NCBI GenBank assembly: GCA_045577175.1
Contig: JAZNHT010000003.1
Coordinates: 1-7,176 of the forward strand
Direction of reading: 5' to 3'
Origin: SIG701 sp045577175
GTDB lineage: Bacteria; Bacillota; Clostridia; Oscillospirales; CAG-272
Length of the DNA: 7,176 nucleotides
Shown in pieces: positions 1 to 5,441 of this stretch. The notes beneath the pieces are model-generated. The model searched no databases, was not told where the DNA came from, and worked only from the letters and a program-made list of their open reading frames with translations. A program made the position numbers and the translations under genes. How positions within the stretch are numbered: position 1 is the stretch's first letter; every line of letters starts with the position of its first letter.

Positions 1-160
1 GCTGATCGTCCATGTAATCGATGAAATTACAGGTGATAACGTCTGCCTCAACAAAGGGATCGCTCATCTCCGTGGAGGAGATCACGGTTGCTGCAAAGCT
101 CGGAACGACTGCGCATACAGCGAGCAGAGCGCACAGCATGATTGCAAAGAGTTTCTTCAT
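1..160 (-). CDS. N-terminus of a secreted protein (partial, runs off left edge)
   Basis: This is the first 53 codons of a gene continuing beyond the left edge. The start is ATG at 160-158, preceded by an AAAGGAAA purine run about 10 nt upstream and a good promoter at 221-249. The protein opens with a typical Sec signal peptide: MKK, a hydrophobic stretch (residues 4-20), then a small-residue cleavage region PSFAA around residues 20-24, so signal peptidase I cleavage near residue 23 or 24 is likely. There is a Cys at residue 16, but Val precedes it, so this is not a convincing lipobox. The mature start (TVISSTEMSDPFVEADV) matches no family I recognise. It is probably exported or surface-exposed; function unknown. 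Too little is visible to say whether the gene is intact. Confidence 0.8.
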   Translation of the reverse strand, partial: MKKLFAIMLCALLAVCAVVPSFAATVISSTEMSDPFVEADVITCNFIDYMDDQ

Positions 161-220
161 GATGGGTTTTCCTTTCAAAAATAATATAGATAGAGAGAAA
201 GATTTATCTCTACAGATTAT

Positions 221-249
221 ATTTTACAGCACCGTTCATAATTTGTCAA
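221..249 (-). promoter_or_regulatory. SigA-type promoter for the left-edge secreted protein
   Basis: On the minus strand, a perfect -35 TTGACA (249-244) is followed by a 17-nt spacer and a -10 TAAAAT (226-221). Transcription would start near 214, giving a leader of about 54 nt before the ATG at 160. Inside that leader is a small inverted repeat, TAGAGA (191-196) with TCTCTA (207-212). It could be a weak hairpin or operator half-sites, but it is short enough to be chance. The surrounding 180-280 stretch is strongly AT-rich compared with the genes. Confidence 0.75.
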
Positions 250-452
250 GAGAAAATATATATTTTTTCGAAAATTCCGACAAAAAAACGAGCGGTCTTG
301 TCTTTTCGCGGCTGTATCTGTGTGGAGCAAACACGCGGACGGGCAACAGAAAGCCTTACCGCTATTCCGGCAGGGGAGGCGAATCGTCTTTGTGTCATCC
401 TGAGCGGAGTCGAAGGATCGCCTGTGTGGGGGGCGTCCGTTCGTTCCCGCAA
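250..452. other. Intergenic stretch without a gene
   Basis: Between the promoter of the left-edge gene and the terminator of the large fusion gene I see no credible gene. Open frames here lack a usable start with a ribosome binding site, and those crossing into the fusion gene are antisense shadows. The part nearest the promoter (250-290) is AT-rich. The rest is GC-rich and includes one copy of a dispersed repeat at 388-424, listed separately. Confidence 0.6.
388..424 (-). repeat. Dispersed GATCCTTCGACTC-type repeat, copy 1 (single end)
   Basis: Read on the minus strand, this begins CAGG, then GATCCTTCGACTCCGCTC, then AGGATGACACAAA. The same sequence, with only a few differences, occurs on the plus strand at 3569-3605 as the right end of a 126-bp element. 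The left end of that element (3476-3493) matches 392-409 here at 17 of 18 positions. This copy therefore looks like one arm of the element without its partner. Similar 'CTCAGGATGACA' repeats are familiar from intergenic DNA of many bacteria; their function is not established. Confidence 0.7.
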
Positions 453-494
453 TACAAAACAACCGCGGATGAGTAAGCACCCGCGGCGGTGTTT
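453..494 (-). terminator. Rho-independent terminator of the AT3-CapA-SGNH gene
   Basis: Just past the TAA at 504-502, the minus strand can form a hairpin of CCGCGG (486-481) with CCGCGG (468-463). Beyond an asymmetric bulge, AAACA (494-490) pairs with TGTTT (461-457). The loop is about 12 nt. It is followed by a T-rich tract (TTGTTTTGTATT) on the minus strand. The tract is interrupted by G, so termination may be less than complete, but position and shape fit. Confidence 0.6.
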
Positions 495-501
495 ATTCGG
501 A

Positions 502-3369
502 TTACGGACAGCCTGCCAGCACGGCTTCGGAATACAGACGGAGTCCTTTTGCCGCGTTCGGATAGATGCCGTTGCGCACGTAGAAGCTGACGCGCTCCGT
601 CACGAAGCGTTCGTTGATGGTGGGGTTGGGATTTGTAAAAATGTATCCGTTTTCTGCGGCATACAAGCGAAGCGCTTCGCCGTACTGCTCGATCAGTGCC
701 GATTTCTCCGCGTGCGAAAGCGTGCAGTAGGTGTCATTCTCCTGCGTGATCCACGGTGCGATCAGTACGATTTCCGCCTCCGGCGTGCGCGCGAGGAGCG
801 CGGACACAAGCGTATCCATCTCCCGAACGTATTCCTCCGCCGTCATTGCACAGATGGCGGGGTTTCGCGCCCGTACATCGTTTGCGCCGACGGCGATCAC
901 GTACAGATCCGCGCTGTCCGTTTCGGCAGAAGCCGCCGCGGCTGCCGCCTGCCGCACGGTGTATCCGGCGGCGGAGATGTTGTAAACCGAGGAGAATCCG
1001 AAGTGATCGACAAGCGGATTGTACCACGGATAGCCGCCGTTGTACGTGCCTTTTGTAACGCCGTCCCCGATAAAGACAACGGTTTCCGCCGCCGCCATCC
1101 GTTCATACAGGGATGAGGACGTATTCGCCGTCAGGGGCTTCATGTATTCGCAGTATTTCCCGTTTATGAAGTAGTAGCGCGGCTGTGCGTTTGCGGCGTT
1201 CACTGCCGTGCCGGTCATCACTTCGGTAATGAGAGGAACAAGCTCGTTGATCCGTTCCAGATCCCGGTCAAACATCTGTGCATGCAGCTCGCTTTTGGAC
1301 AGTATCTCGTAGATGGGGAGTGCGCGGTAATTTTCCGGCGACATCTCCTGGCTGTACAGCGGGATGACGGCGGCGGCGGTGACGGCTTTCGTGTCCTTGT
1401 TTACGTAGACCTCGACGATGGCGGTGCCGTCGCCGTCTCTGGAGATGTAGGAATCGGTGAAATTGCCGGGGCAGTTAACGATGAGGGTATCTCCGATGTA
1501 TTCGATCGGCTGGACGACGTGGGAGTGCGCACCGAATACGATGTCCGCACCGAGGGAGGCAAAAACGGAGTTCCATTCCTTCTGGAAATCGTTTGTTTCG
1601 TGGGAGAACTCCGTTCCCATATGCGGCAGAACGACGATCAGATCCGCTCCGGACTGCTCTGCGGCGGCGAAATCCTCCTTGATTTCGGCGAGAACTCGGT
1701 CATAGTGCTCGCTTGTGCGCTCGGGGAGAAACGAGGTGATGTACGAAAGCTCCGTCATCATTTCATCGTTTGTGTGGAGGTTGACAAACTGCGTATAGGA
1801 GAGAACGGCGATTTTGATGCCCTCCGCCTCCACGAGGCAGAGCGTGTCCTTTTCCGCCTGATTGCGGTAAGAGCCCGTGTGCGCGATGCCGATGGTGTCC
1901 AGTGTATCGAGCGTGCGCATCGCGCCGTCTGCGCCCATATCCAGAAGGTGATTGTTCGACTGTGTGAGCAGATCGATGCCTGCGTCGCGGATTGCCTCGG
2001 CGAAGGCGTCGGGGAAGTTCAGATAAAAGGCGTACCCGTCGTCGTAATTGCTGGTGGAGTAGCCCTTCTCCTCACCGGCAAGCGGTCCTTCCAGCACGCC
2101 GATGGCGAGATCGGCGGCAGAGAGATACGGCGCGGCGTATTCGAACATGTGCGAGAAATCGTATTCGCCCGTCTCCGCGTCATAGGCGGCGGTAACCTGA
2201 TCCTTCAGAAGAGTCAGATCGCCGACGAAGGAGATGACCGCCGTGTTTTCGATTGCGTCCTCCACGCGAACGGTTTCTTCTGTCGGCTGTGGGGTGGTCG
2301 TGAGACGGCGTATGACGCGCGCGGCGAGAGGCGTGCATCCGAGCAGAATCGCACCGATGAGCACGAGCGACACGCCTGCCTTTGCGAGTCGGGCTTTGGG
2401 GAGTAGTACGGCATCGGTCATCCGATCAAACAGCTTGCCGACCCATGCATTCAGCCGATCGCTGCCCAAAACGACTACGGTAATGATCGTAGCCGCGGCG
2501 GCGTAAATTACGTACAGGCGGGAATAAGACGAGACAGGCAGCAGATCCGAAAAGATGAGCGTAATGAAGCGGTGTGCGAGATAGATGAACAGGGAATTTC
2601 TGCCGATTTCCGTAAGCCACGGCACGTTTGCCTTGGGAACGGTCATCAGCATGACAAGGATGGCGAGGGCGGCGGCGGCATAAAGGAACATCCGCAGCAC
2701 GAACTCACGGGAGGAGGAGTAGGGCATCATGGTGAGGGTGAAGACGCTGAATTTATATTCTGCCATGATGACAAAGAGAGCCGCGGCGGCGATTGTGCCG
2801 AAAAGCAGGCGAAAAATCGGGTGGATGCGGTCGCGCACGCGCATGAGTCGTGCAAGGTGCTCCTCCGTAAAGCGGTATCCGAGCAGGAAAAAGAAGAAGA
2901 ACGCGACTGTGCGCACGATGGAGAGGGTATTGGTGAACTCGCCCCAAAAGCCGACGAGCAGTGCGGCGGCGAGGGAGATCGGGACGATGCCCTTGATGTG
3001 TGCGGTATACTTGATAACGATGCGCCATGTGATGAGAGAGAGGAGATACCAGTACGAGGTGTACGGTGTCAGAAGCTGCATGGATGTGCCGTCTGTCACG
3101 CGGAAGAACAGCATCATGGCCGTATTGAAAACGAGGTAATACAGCAAAAGCTTTATGAGAGATCGCTCAGAGCGCGCCTTTTCGGATCGGCTGAAATAGC
3201 CGGAGCAGAAAATGAATGCCGGCATATGGAACGCATAAATAAATTTGAAGAGATCGTTGGCAAGGCCTGCGCTGAGACCGGTTGCGTATTCGTAGATGAA
3301 ATGGCCGAACACGACGAGGATAATCAGGATACCTTTGTAATTATCCCAGAATGAGCTTCTTTCTTTCAC
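502..3369 (-). CDS. Three-domain membrane protein: acyltransferase 3 + CapA-like + SGNH-like
   Basis: A 955-residue fusion. Residues 1-350 are an acyltransferase-3 membrane domain, closest in motif to the fucose-4-O-acetylase group: DNYKG (9-13) and LVVFGH with the conserved His at 23, SGYFSR (56-61), and about ten or eleven hydrophobic segments ending at 332-350. These enzymes pass acetyl groups across the membrane to glycans. Residues 376-672 are a CapA/PgsA-type domain with intact metal-site motifs: FVGD (381-384), SNNHLLDMG (471-479), LPHMGTE (581-587), GAHSH (613-617). Residues 763-955 have the SGNH/GDSL fold, with GDG (768-770), GAND (828-831) and NGIYPN (933-938), so the catalytic Ser, Asp and His appear lost. 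The soluble domains should lie outside the cell. The start is GTG, chosen for the SD AAAGGAG 7 nt upstream. Likely role: modifying a surface polysaccharide or cell wall; the substrate cannot be told. Confidence 0.88.
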   Translation of the reverse strand: MKERSSFWDNYKGILIILVVFGHFIYEYATGLSAGLANDLFKFIYAFHMPAFIFCSGYFSRSEKARSERSLIKLLLYYLVFNTAMMLFFRVTDGTSMQLLTPYTSYWYLLSLITWRIVIKYTAHIKGIVPISLAAALLVGFWGEFTNTLSIVRTVAFFFFFLLGYRFTEEHLARLMRVRDRIHPIFRLLFGTIAAAALFVIMAEYKFSVFTLTMMPYSSSREFVLRMFLYAAAALAILVMLMTVPKANVPWLTEIGRNSLFIYLAHRFITLIFSDLLPVSSYSRLYVIYAAAATIITVVVLGSDRLNAWVGKLFDRMTDAVLLPKARLAKAGVSLVLIGAILLGCTPLAARVIRRLTTTPQPTEETVRVEDAIENTAVISFVGDLTLLKDQVTAAYDAETGEYDFSHMFEYAAPYLSAADLAIGVLEGPLAGEEKGYSTSNYDDGYAFYLNFPDAFAEAIRDAGIDLLTQSNNHLLDMGADGAMRTLDTLDTIGIAHTGSYRNQAEKDTLCLVEAEGIKIAVLSYTQFVNLHTNDEMMTELSYITSFLPERTSEHYDRVLAEIKEDFAAAEQSGADLIVVLPHMGTEFSHETNDFQKEWNSVFASLGADIVFGAHSHVVQPIEYIGDTLIVNCPGNFTDSYISRDGDGTAIVEVYVNKDTKAVTAAAVIPLYSQEMSPENYRALPIYEILSKSELHAQMFDRDLERINELVPLITEVMTGTAVNAANAQPRYYFINGKYCEYMKPLTANTSSSLYERMAAAETVVFIGDGVTKGTYNGGYPWYNPLVDHFGFSSVYNISAAGYTVRQAAAAAASAETDSADLYVIAVGANDVRARNPAICAMTAEEYVREMDTLVSALLARTPEAEIVLIAPWITQENDTYCTLSHAEKSALIEQYGEALRLYAAENGYIFTNPNPTINERFVTERVSFYVRNGIYPNAAKGLRLYSEAVLAGCP

Positions 3370-3376
3370 GGTCGGA

Positions 3377-3383
3377 CTCCTTT
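3377..3383 (-). promoter_or_regulatory. Ribosome binding site fixing a GTG start
   Basis: AAAGGAG on the minus strand lies 7 nt upstream of the GTG at 3369-3367. No ATG in this frame sits at a similar distance, and the residues directly after the GTG (KERSSFWDNYKG) are the expected N-terminus of this acyltransferase family. The GTG is therefore the start. Confidence 0.8.
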
Positions 3384-3404
3384 GTGAGAGATGATGTTGT
3401 GTTC

Positions 3405-3433
3405 ATTATATCATATATAAGGAAAAGATGCAA
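3405..3433 (-). promoter_or_regulatory. Extended -10 promoter of the AT3-CapA-SGNH gene
   Basis: Minus strand: -35 TTGCAT (3433-3428), 17-nt spacer, -10 TATAAT (3410-3405) preceded by TGA, giving an extended -10 (TGATATAAT). The start site would be near 3398, with a leader of about 29 nt. The gene therefore looks like its own transcription unit, bounded by the terminator at 453-494. The tRNA-Ser promoter has nearly the same architecture. Confidence 0.75.
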
Positions 3434-3475
3434 GGGAGTGCGGAGGGTGTTTTTCGCCGCATTTGCACTCTCGCC

Positions 3476-3601
3476 GTGTTATCCTGAGCGGAGGGCGTTC
3501 GCCCGAGGTCGAAGTTTTGCGGAGCAAAACCGCCGCAGGCGGGATCTCGGCGGAGGGAACGCTCCATGCAGGAGATCCTTTGACTCTGCTCAGGATGACA
3601 C
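3476..3601. repeat. 126-bp palindromic element with 18-bp inverted ends
   Basis: The left end (3476-3493, GTGTTATCCTGAGCGGAG) and the reverse complement of the right end (3584-3601) agree at 16 of 18 positions. Inside are small hairpins: GGGC-GTTC-GCCC, GTTTTGC-GGA-GCAAAAC (7 bp) and CCGCC-GCA-GGCGG. No coding capacity is credible. It resembles a non-autonomous MITE or REP-like element. One arm recurs at 388-424. I see no clear target-site duplication next to the ends. Confidence 0.65.
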
Positions 3602-3758
3602 AAAAGAGGGGGATACCGCCGCCGTCCGTGGTAGGGCGGGGGCTTGCTTCCGCCGAAAATAGGGAGGGAAGAAAAAAGGGGGCGGTCTCGCGGCTTGCAC
3701 AACCGTGTAGGGGACGACGTCCTCGGCGTCCCGCCTTTTGGCGAAGCGAAACGTAAAC
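3602..3758. other. Repeat-rich intergenic DNA, no gene
   Basis: This stretch lies between the 126-bp element and the tRNA-derived fragments. It holds a purine-rich run (3660-3682) and a second small repeat: CCGTGTAGGGGACGA at 3703-3717 recurs at 6890-6904 with one mismatch (14 of 15). Directly after it, GGGACG (3711-3716) can pair with a CGTCCC at about 3727-3732, and a CGCC-TTTT-GGCG hairpin follows. Long open frames cross it on both strands, but none has a plausible start or a protein-like sequence. Confidence 0.55.
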
Positions 3759-3776
3759 CGCAAAGGGAGGGATTCG
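3759..3776 (-). repeat. Copy of the tRNA-Ser 3' end (att-like direct repeat)
   Basis: CGCAAAGGGAGGGATTCG at 3759-3776 is identical over 18 bp to 3955-3972, which is the discriminator base, acceptor 3' strand and part of the T arm of tRNA-Ser. The copies are in the same orientation, offset by 196 bp. A shorter 12-bp copy of the inner part (GGGAGGGATTCG) lies at 3793-3804. Duplicated tRNA 3' ends are the classic footprint of site-specific integration at tRNA genes, but no integrase is present in the window. Remnants of a degenerated or duplicated tRNA are equally possible. Confidence 0.65.
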
Positions 3777-3812
3777 GCTAAATCCATTGTGCGGGAGGGA
3801 TTCGTGTCTCGT

Positions 3813-3832
3813 GCAGATCGCAAGCGATCTGC
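3813..3832. repeat. Perfect 8-bp palindrome with 4-nt loop
   Basis: GCAGATCG (3813-3820) and CGATCTGC (3825-3832) are perfect complements around CAAG. This is the same stem-with-tetraloop design as the hairpins at 7082-7131, although the sequence differs. Confidence 0.6.
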
Positions 3833-3846
3833 GGCGGGCTCGGTCA

Positions 3847-3913
3847 GGGCGCGGGAAAACCGTCCCCCGGACGGTTTTCTAACACGCGCCCGTTCGAATC
3901 CCCACTTAAGCCA
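3847..3913 (+). repeat. Long hairpin joined to a tRNA 3'-half-like fragment
   Basis: GGGCGCG (3847-3853) pairs with CGCGCCC (3885-3891), and inside it GAAAACCGTCC (3855-3865) pairs with GGACGGTTTTC (3869-3879) around a CCC loop. Directly after comes GTTCGAATCCCCACTTAAG followed by CCA (3892-3913). This has the T-loop consensus TTCGAAT, a 3' T-stem and acceptor-like strand, and a terminal CCA. The 5' strands of the T stem and acceptor are missing: the bases before the T loop do not pair with those after it, so it cannot be a working tRNA. I read it as a tRNA 3' fragment fused to a palindromic element. Confidence 0.5.
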
Positions 3914-3952
3914 AAAAACATAGGGCATCCCAAATGGGATGCCCTATGTTTT
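3909..3952 (-). terminator. Terminator of tRNA-Ser (17-bp stem)
   Basis: AAAACATAGGGCATCCC (3915-3931) and its perfect complement at 3936-3952 form a 17-bp stem with a 4-nt loop. On the minus strand the stem runs directly into TTTTTT (3918-3913), a classic intrinsic terminator. It touches the CCA end of tRNA-Ser, so transcription ends right after the tRNA. On the plus strand the hairpin is followed only by TTTTGG, so activity in that direction is doubtful. Confidence 0.85.
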
Positions 3953-4044
3953 GGCGCAAAGGGAGGGATTCGAACCCTCGGTCGGTTATTAGCCGAACAC
4001 ACGATTTCCAGTCGTGCGCCTTAGACCAGCTCAGCCACCTTTGC
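3952..4044 (-). tRNA. tRNA-Ser (anticodon GGA), CCA encoded
   Basis: Minus strand: acceptor GCAAAGG (4044-4038) pairs with CCTTTGC (3962-3956), followed by discriminator G (3955) and an encoded CCA (3954-3952). The D-arm is GCTGAGCTGGTCTAAGGC. The anticodon stem CACGA/TCGTG encloses the loop CTGGAAA (4011-4005) with anticodon GGA at 4009-4007, which reads UCC and UCU codons. A long variable arm with a TCGG/CCGA stem marks it as a class II tRNA, and the T loop TTCGAAT is standard. Discriminator G and the long variable arm are the identity features of serine tRNA. It is a single gene with its own promoter and terminator. Its 3' end is partly duplicated at 3759-3776. Confidence 0.97.
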
Positions 4045-4057
4045 ATGATGCTCGAAT

Positions 4058-4086
4058 ATTATATCACATTCGTTTGCCGATTGCAA
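4058..4086 (-). promoter_or_regulatory. Promoter of tRNA-Ser
   Basis: Minus strand: -35 TTGCAA (4086-4081), 17-nt spacer, -10 TATAAT (4063-4058) with an upstream TGA giving an extended -10. Predicted start near 4051, about 7 nt before the mature tRNA 5' end, a usual distance for stable RNA genes. On the plus strand TTGCAA(4081)...TTGCAA followed by a T run could look like a terminator, but no plus-strand gene needs one. Confidence 0.8.
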
Positions 4087-4135
4087 GCCTTTTTTGCAAT
4101 TTTTTTATCTTTTTTCGATTTTCAGGTAAAAATAA

Positions 4136-4377
4136 CCCGCCGTGCCGTGTGAATGAGTAGATAGAAACCCTGCTTGTAGCAAGGTTGGTGTCCTCTCCGT
4201 CCCTTTGTGCTCCCAACGTCCGCTTTGCCGGTCAAAAGAGCGGCAGGCGGGAGGTCTGCATCCCCGGTCGGGAAGTCCGGACTCCATTTGTGAGTTGTGG
4301 GTTTACATGCTCATCCATCACGAGCAAAGCAGGCCGGGTGCACCTCTGCCCGAAGGCAGAAGTGCGTGACCTACCGA
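4136..4377 (-). ncRNA. Structured RNA downstream of DUF1292, possibly raiA-motif RNA
   Basis: The DNA directly after the DUF1292 stop has no gene but strong RNA-like pairing on the minus strand. A 10-bp stem with a UUCG tetraloop lies at 4364-4341; the loop is UUCG only on the minus strand, which sets the strand. CTGCTTTGC (4332-4324) pairs with GCAAAGCGG (4228-4220). AACCTTGCT (4186-4178) pairs with AGCAGGGTT (4174-4166) around ACA. CCCGCC-TGCCG (4251-4241) pairs with CGGCA-C-GGCGGG (4147-4136), just before a U-rich TTATTTTT. The second and last helices cross, so a pseudoknot is possible. Unpaired-looking blocks such as AAACCCA, GACTTCC and GATGCAGACCTCC resemble what I remember of the raiA motif of Clostridia, but I cannot check this. 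I see no promoter just upstream, so it is probably transcribed with DUF1292. Confidence 0.55.
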
Positions 4378-4698
4378 TCAGTTGTCGTAGTCGATGGCGT
4401 TGAACTTGTCGTCGAAGTAGTCGGCGATCTTGTCAAACTCCTCATCGTCGTCGATGGAGATCAGAATCTCCTCGCCGTTCTCCTCGCGCTCCAGGCGGAG
4501 GATGACGTACTCCTCGCTTACCTGATTGCCCTCGGCATCCAGCTCGGTCAGCGCATAATACGTTACGCCGTCCATTTCGACCTCATCAATAAGCTCAAAC
4601 TGGCTTTCGTTGCCGTCCTCGTCCGTCAGGGTATAGATGTCGATTTCCTCCATCATTTCCTCAGCGGCGTTTTCCATATCCTTGATTTCGTCAGCCAT
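4378..4698 (-). CDS. DUF1292 (YrzB-like) acidic protein
   Basis: A 106-residue, very acidic protein. The core TLTDEDGNESQFELID (23-38), DGVTYYALT (43-51), EYVILRLERE (63-72) and the C-terminal DDDEEFDKIADYFDD (83-97) follow the DUF1292 pattern: a short beta-rich domain recognising 'dEdGne' and ending in an EEfdkI helix. The family is common in Firmicutes and its biochemical role is unknown. The acidic N-terminus (1-20) is a variable extension. The ATG is supported by a near-perfect AGGAGG 5 nt upstream. In many Firmicutes the gene sits with the ireB and ruvX homologues; here it stands apart, between a lipoprotein gene and a structured RNA, with its own promoter at 4740-4768. The stop TGA is at 4380-4378. 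Confidence 0.88.
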   Translation of the reverse strand: MADEIKDMENAAEEMMEEIDIYTLTDEDGNESQFELIDEVEMDGVTYYALTELDAEGNQVSEEYVILRLEREENGEEILISIDDDEEFDKIADYFDDKFNAIDYDN

Positions 4699-4739
4699 AG
4701 TGACCTCCTGCTTTTTCTTTCTGAAATTTTGCTGTCTTT

Positions 4740-4768
4740 ATTGTATACGAAAATTGTGCGTTTGTCAA
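4740..4768 (-). promoter_or_regulatory. Strong promoter of DUF1292 and downstream RNA
   Basis: Minus strand: perfect -35 TTGACA (4768-4763), 17-nt spacer, -10 TACAAT (4745-4740). The start site falls near 4733, leaving a 35-nt leader ending in AGGAGG. The TGA stop of the upstream lipoprotein (4767-4765) lies inside the -35 box. This is the best promoter in the window by match to consensus, which suggests the short DUF1292 message, or the structured RNA behind it, is made in quantity. Confidence 0.8.
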
Positions 4769-5388
4769 TAGGTTGGCGAATCGAGTCTCCAGCCGTCCGC
4801 GGTTTTTATGATTGTAATTCTGACATTTACCGACGGCTTTCCGTCCGCTTCGCTCGGAATTTCCACGCGGATGCGCTCCGCTTCATCGATGAGGACGGTC
4901 ATTTTGGAAAAATTGTACGTCCGTCCGACATCCACGGCATCCTCTGCGAGATCGACACGCACGGTCAGGTAATCGCCCTGCTGGAGGAAGCGCGCGAAGG
5001 CGACACGGCTTTCGTCCTCGGTAGAGACGCCTTGGAAGGCGATCTCAAAAAGCATCTCGCACATGGCGGGGGAGAAAACGGCGTTTGTGGCGGCGCGAAT
5101 CTCGTCCTCGCTTTGGAAAGCGGCATCCGCCGTCACGGGATAGTAATCGAGCACAAGCCCGTCATCGTCGGGCGATACGCCGAGCAGCTCCTCCAAAATC
5201 GCGTCATCCTTCGTGTACGGGAGTCCGTCGCCGTAGTAGACGTCATTCAGCACGTAGGACTGCTCCACGAGAGACTGAACGGTTGTGCGGATCTCGTCCT
5301 CGGAAAGACCGGATGCGCCGCACGCGGAGAGCATCAGCGAAGCGGTCAGCACGCAGAGGGCGGCGAGAAGCGTGAGAAGTTTTTTCAT
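4765..5388 (-). CDS. Uncharacterised lipoprotein
   Basis: A 207-residue protein with a clear lipoprotein signal: MKKLL, a hydrophobic core, and lipobox LSAC (20-23), so Cys23 is the lipidated residue and the mature protein is anchored on the outer face of the membrane. After a linker come predicted helices with LNDVYYGDGLPY (48-58), then an alpha/beta body ending in ITIIKTADGWRLDSPTY. The 'tadGWrld' ending, with its preceding strands, resembles the last strands of NTF2-like or similar small lipoprotein domains. I do not recognise a named family, so function is unknown. The ATG is supported by AAAGGAG 6 nt upstream. It starts 53 nt after mnmE; no clear -35/-10 pair lies between, so it is probably read with mnmE. 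There is no terminator before DUF1292. Confidence 0.85.
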   Translation of the reverse strand: MKKLLTLLAALCVLTASLMLSACGASGLSEDEIRTTVQSLVEQSYVLNDVYYGDGLPYTKDDAILEELLGVSPDDDGLVLDYYPVTADAAFQSEDEIRAATNAVFSPAMCEMLFEIAFQGVSTEDESRVAFARFLQQGDYLTVRVDLAEDAVDVGRTYNFSKMTVLIDEAERIRVEIPSEADGKPSVNVRITIIKTADGWRLDSPTY

Positions 5389-5441
5389 GGGGAACTCCTT
5401 TTATAGAGATAGTATATGATTCCCGAAGAGGGAGTATGCGC

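Noticed and set aside
1282..2406. Long plus-strand open frame of 374 codons
   Set aside because: It is antisense to the AT3-CapA-SGNH gene, whose reading frame contains clear domain motifs. It has no ribosome binding site and encodes a low-complexity V/G/R-rich sequence typical of GC-rich antisense frames.
3476..3911. Possible CRISPR array or tandem repeat
   Set aside because: Repeated words here differ in length and spacing; there is no regular repeat-spacer pattern.
3590..3928. Minus-strand open frame of 112 codons over the tRNA fragments and repeats
   Set aside because: It begins inside the tRNA-Ser terminator and runs through palindromes and tRNA debris; an accident of GC-rich sequence.
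4081..4107. Plus-strand terminator-like TTGCAA...TTGCAA followed by a T run
   Set aside because: The stem is only 6 AT-rich base pairs, no plus-strand gene precedes it, and the same bases form the -35 region of the tRNA-Ser promoter.
4297..5406. Plus-strand open frame of 369 codons
   Set aside because: It crosses antisense through DUF1292 and the lipoprotein and into the structured RNA; there is no start signal and the composition is shadow-like.
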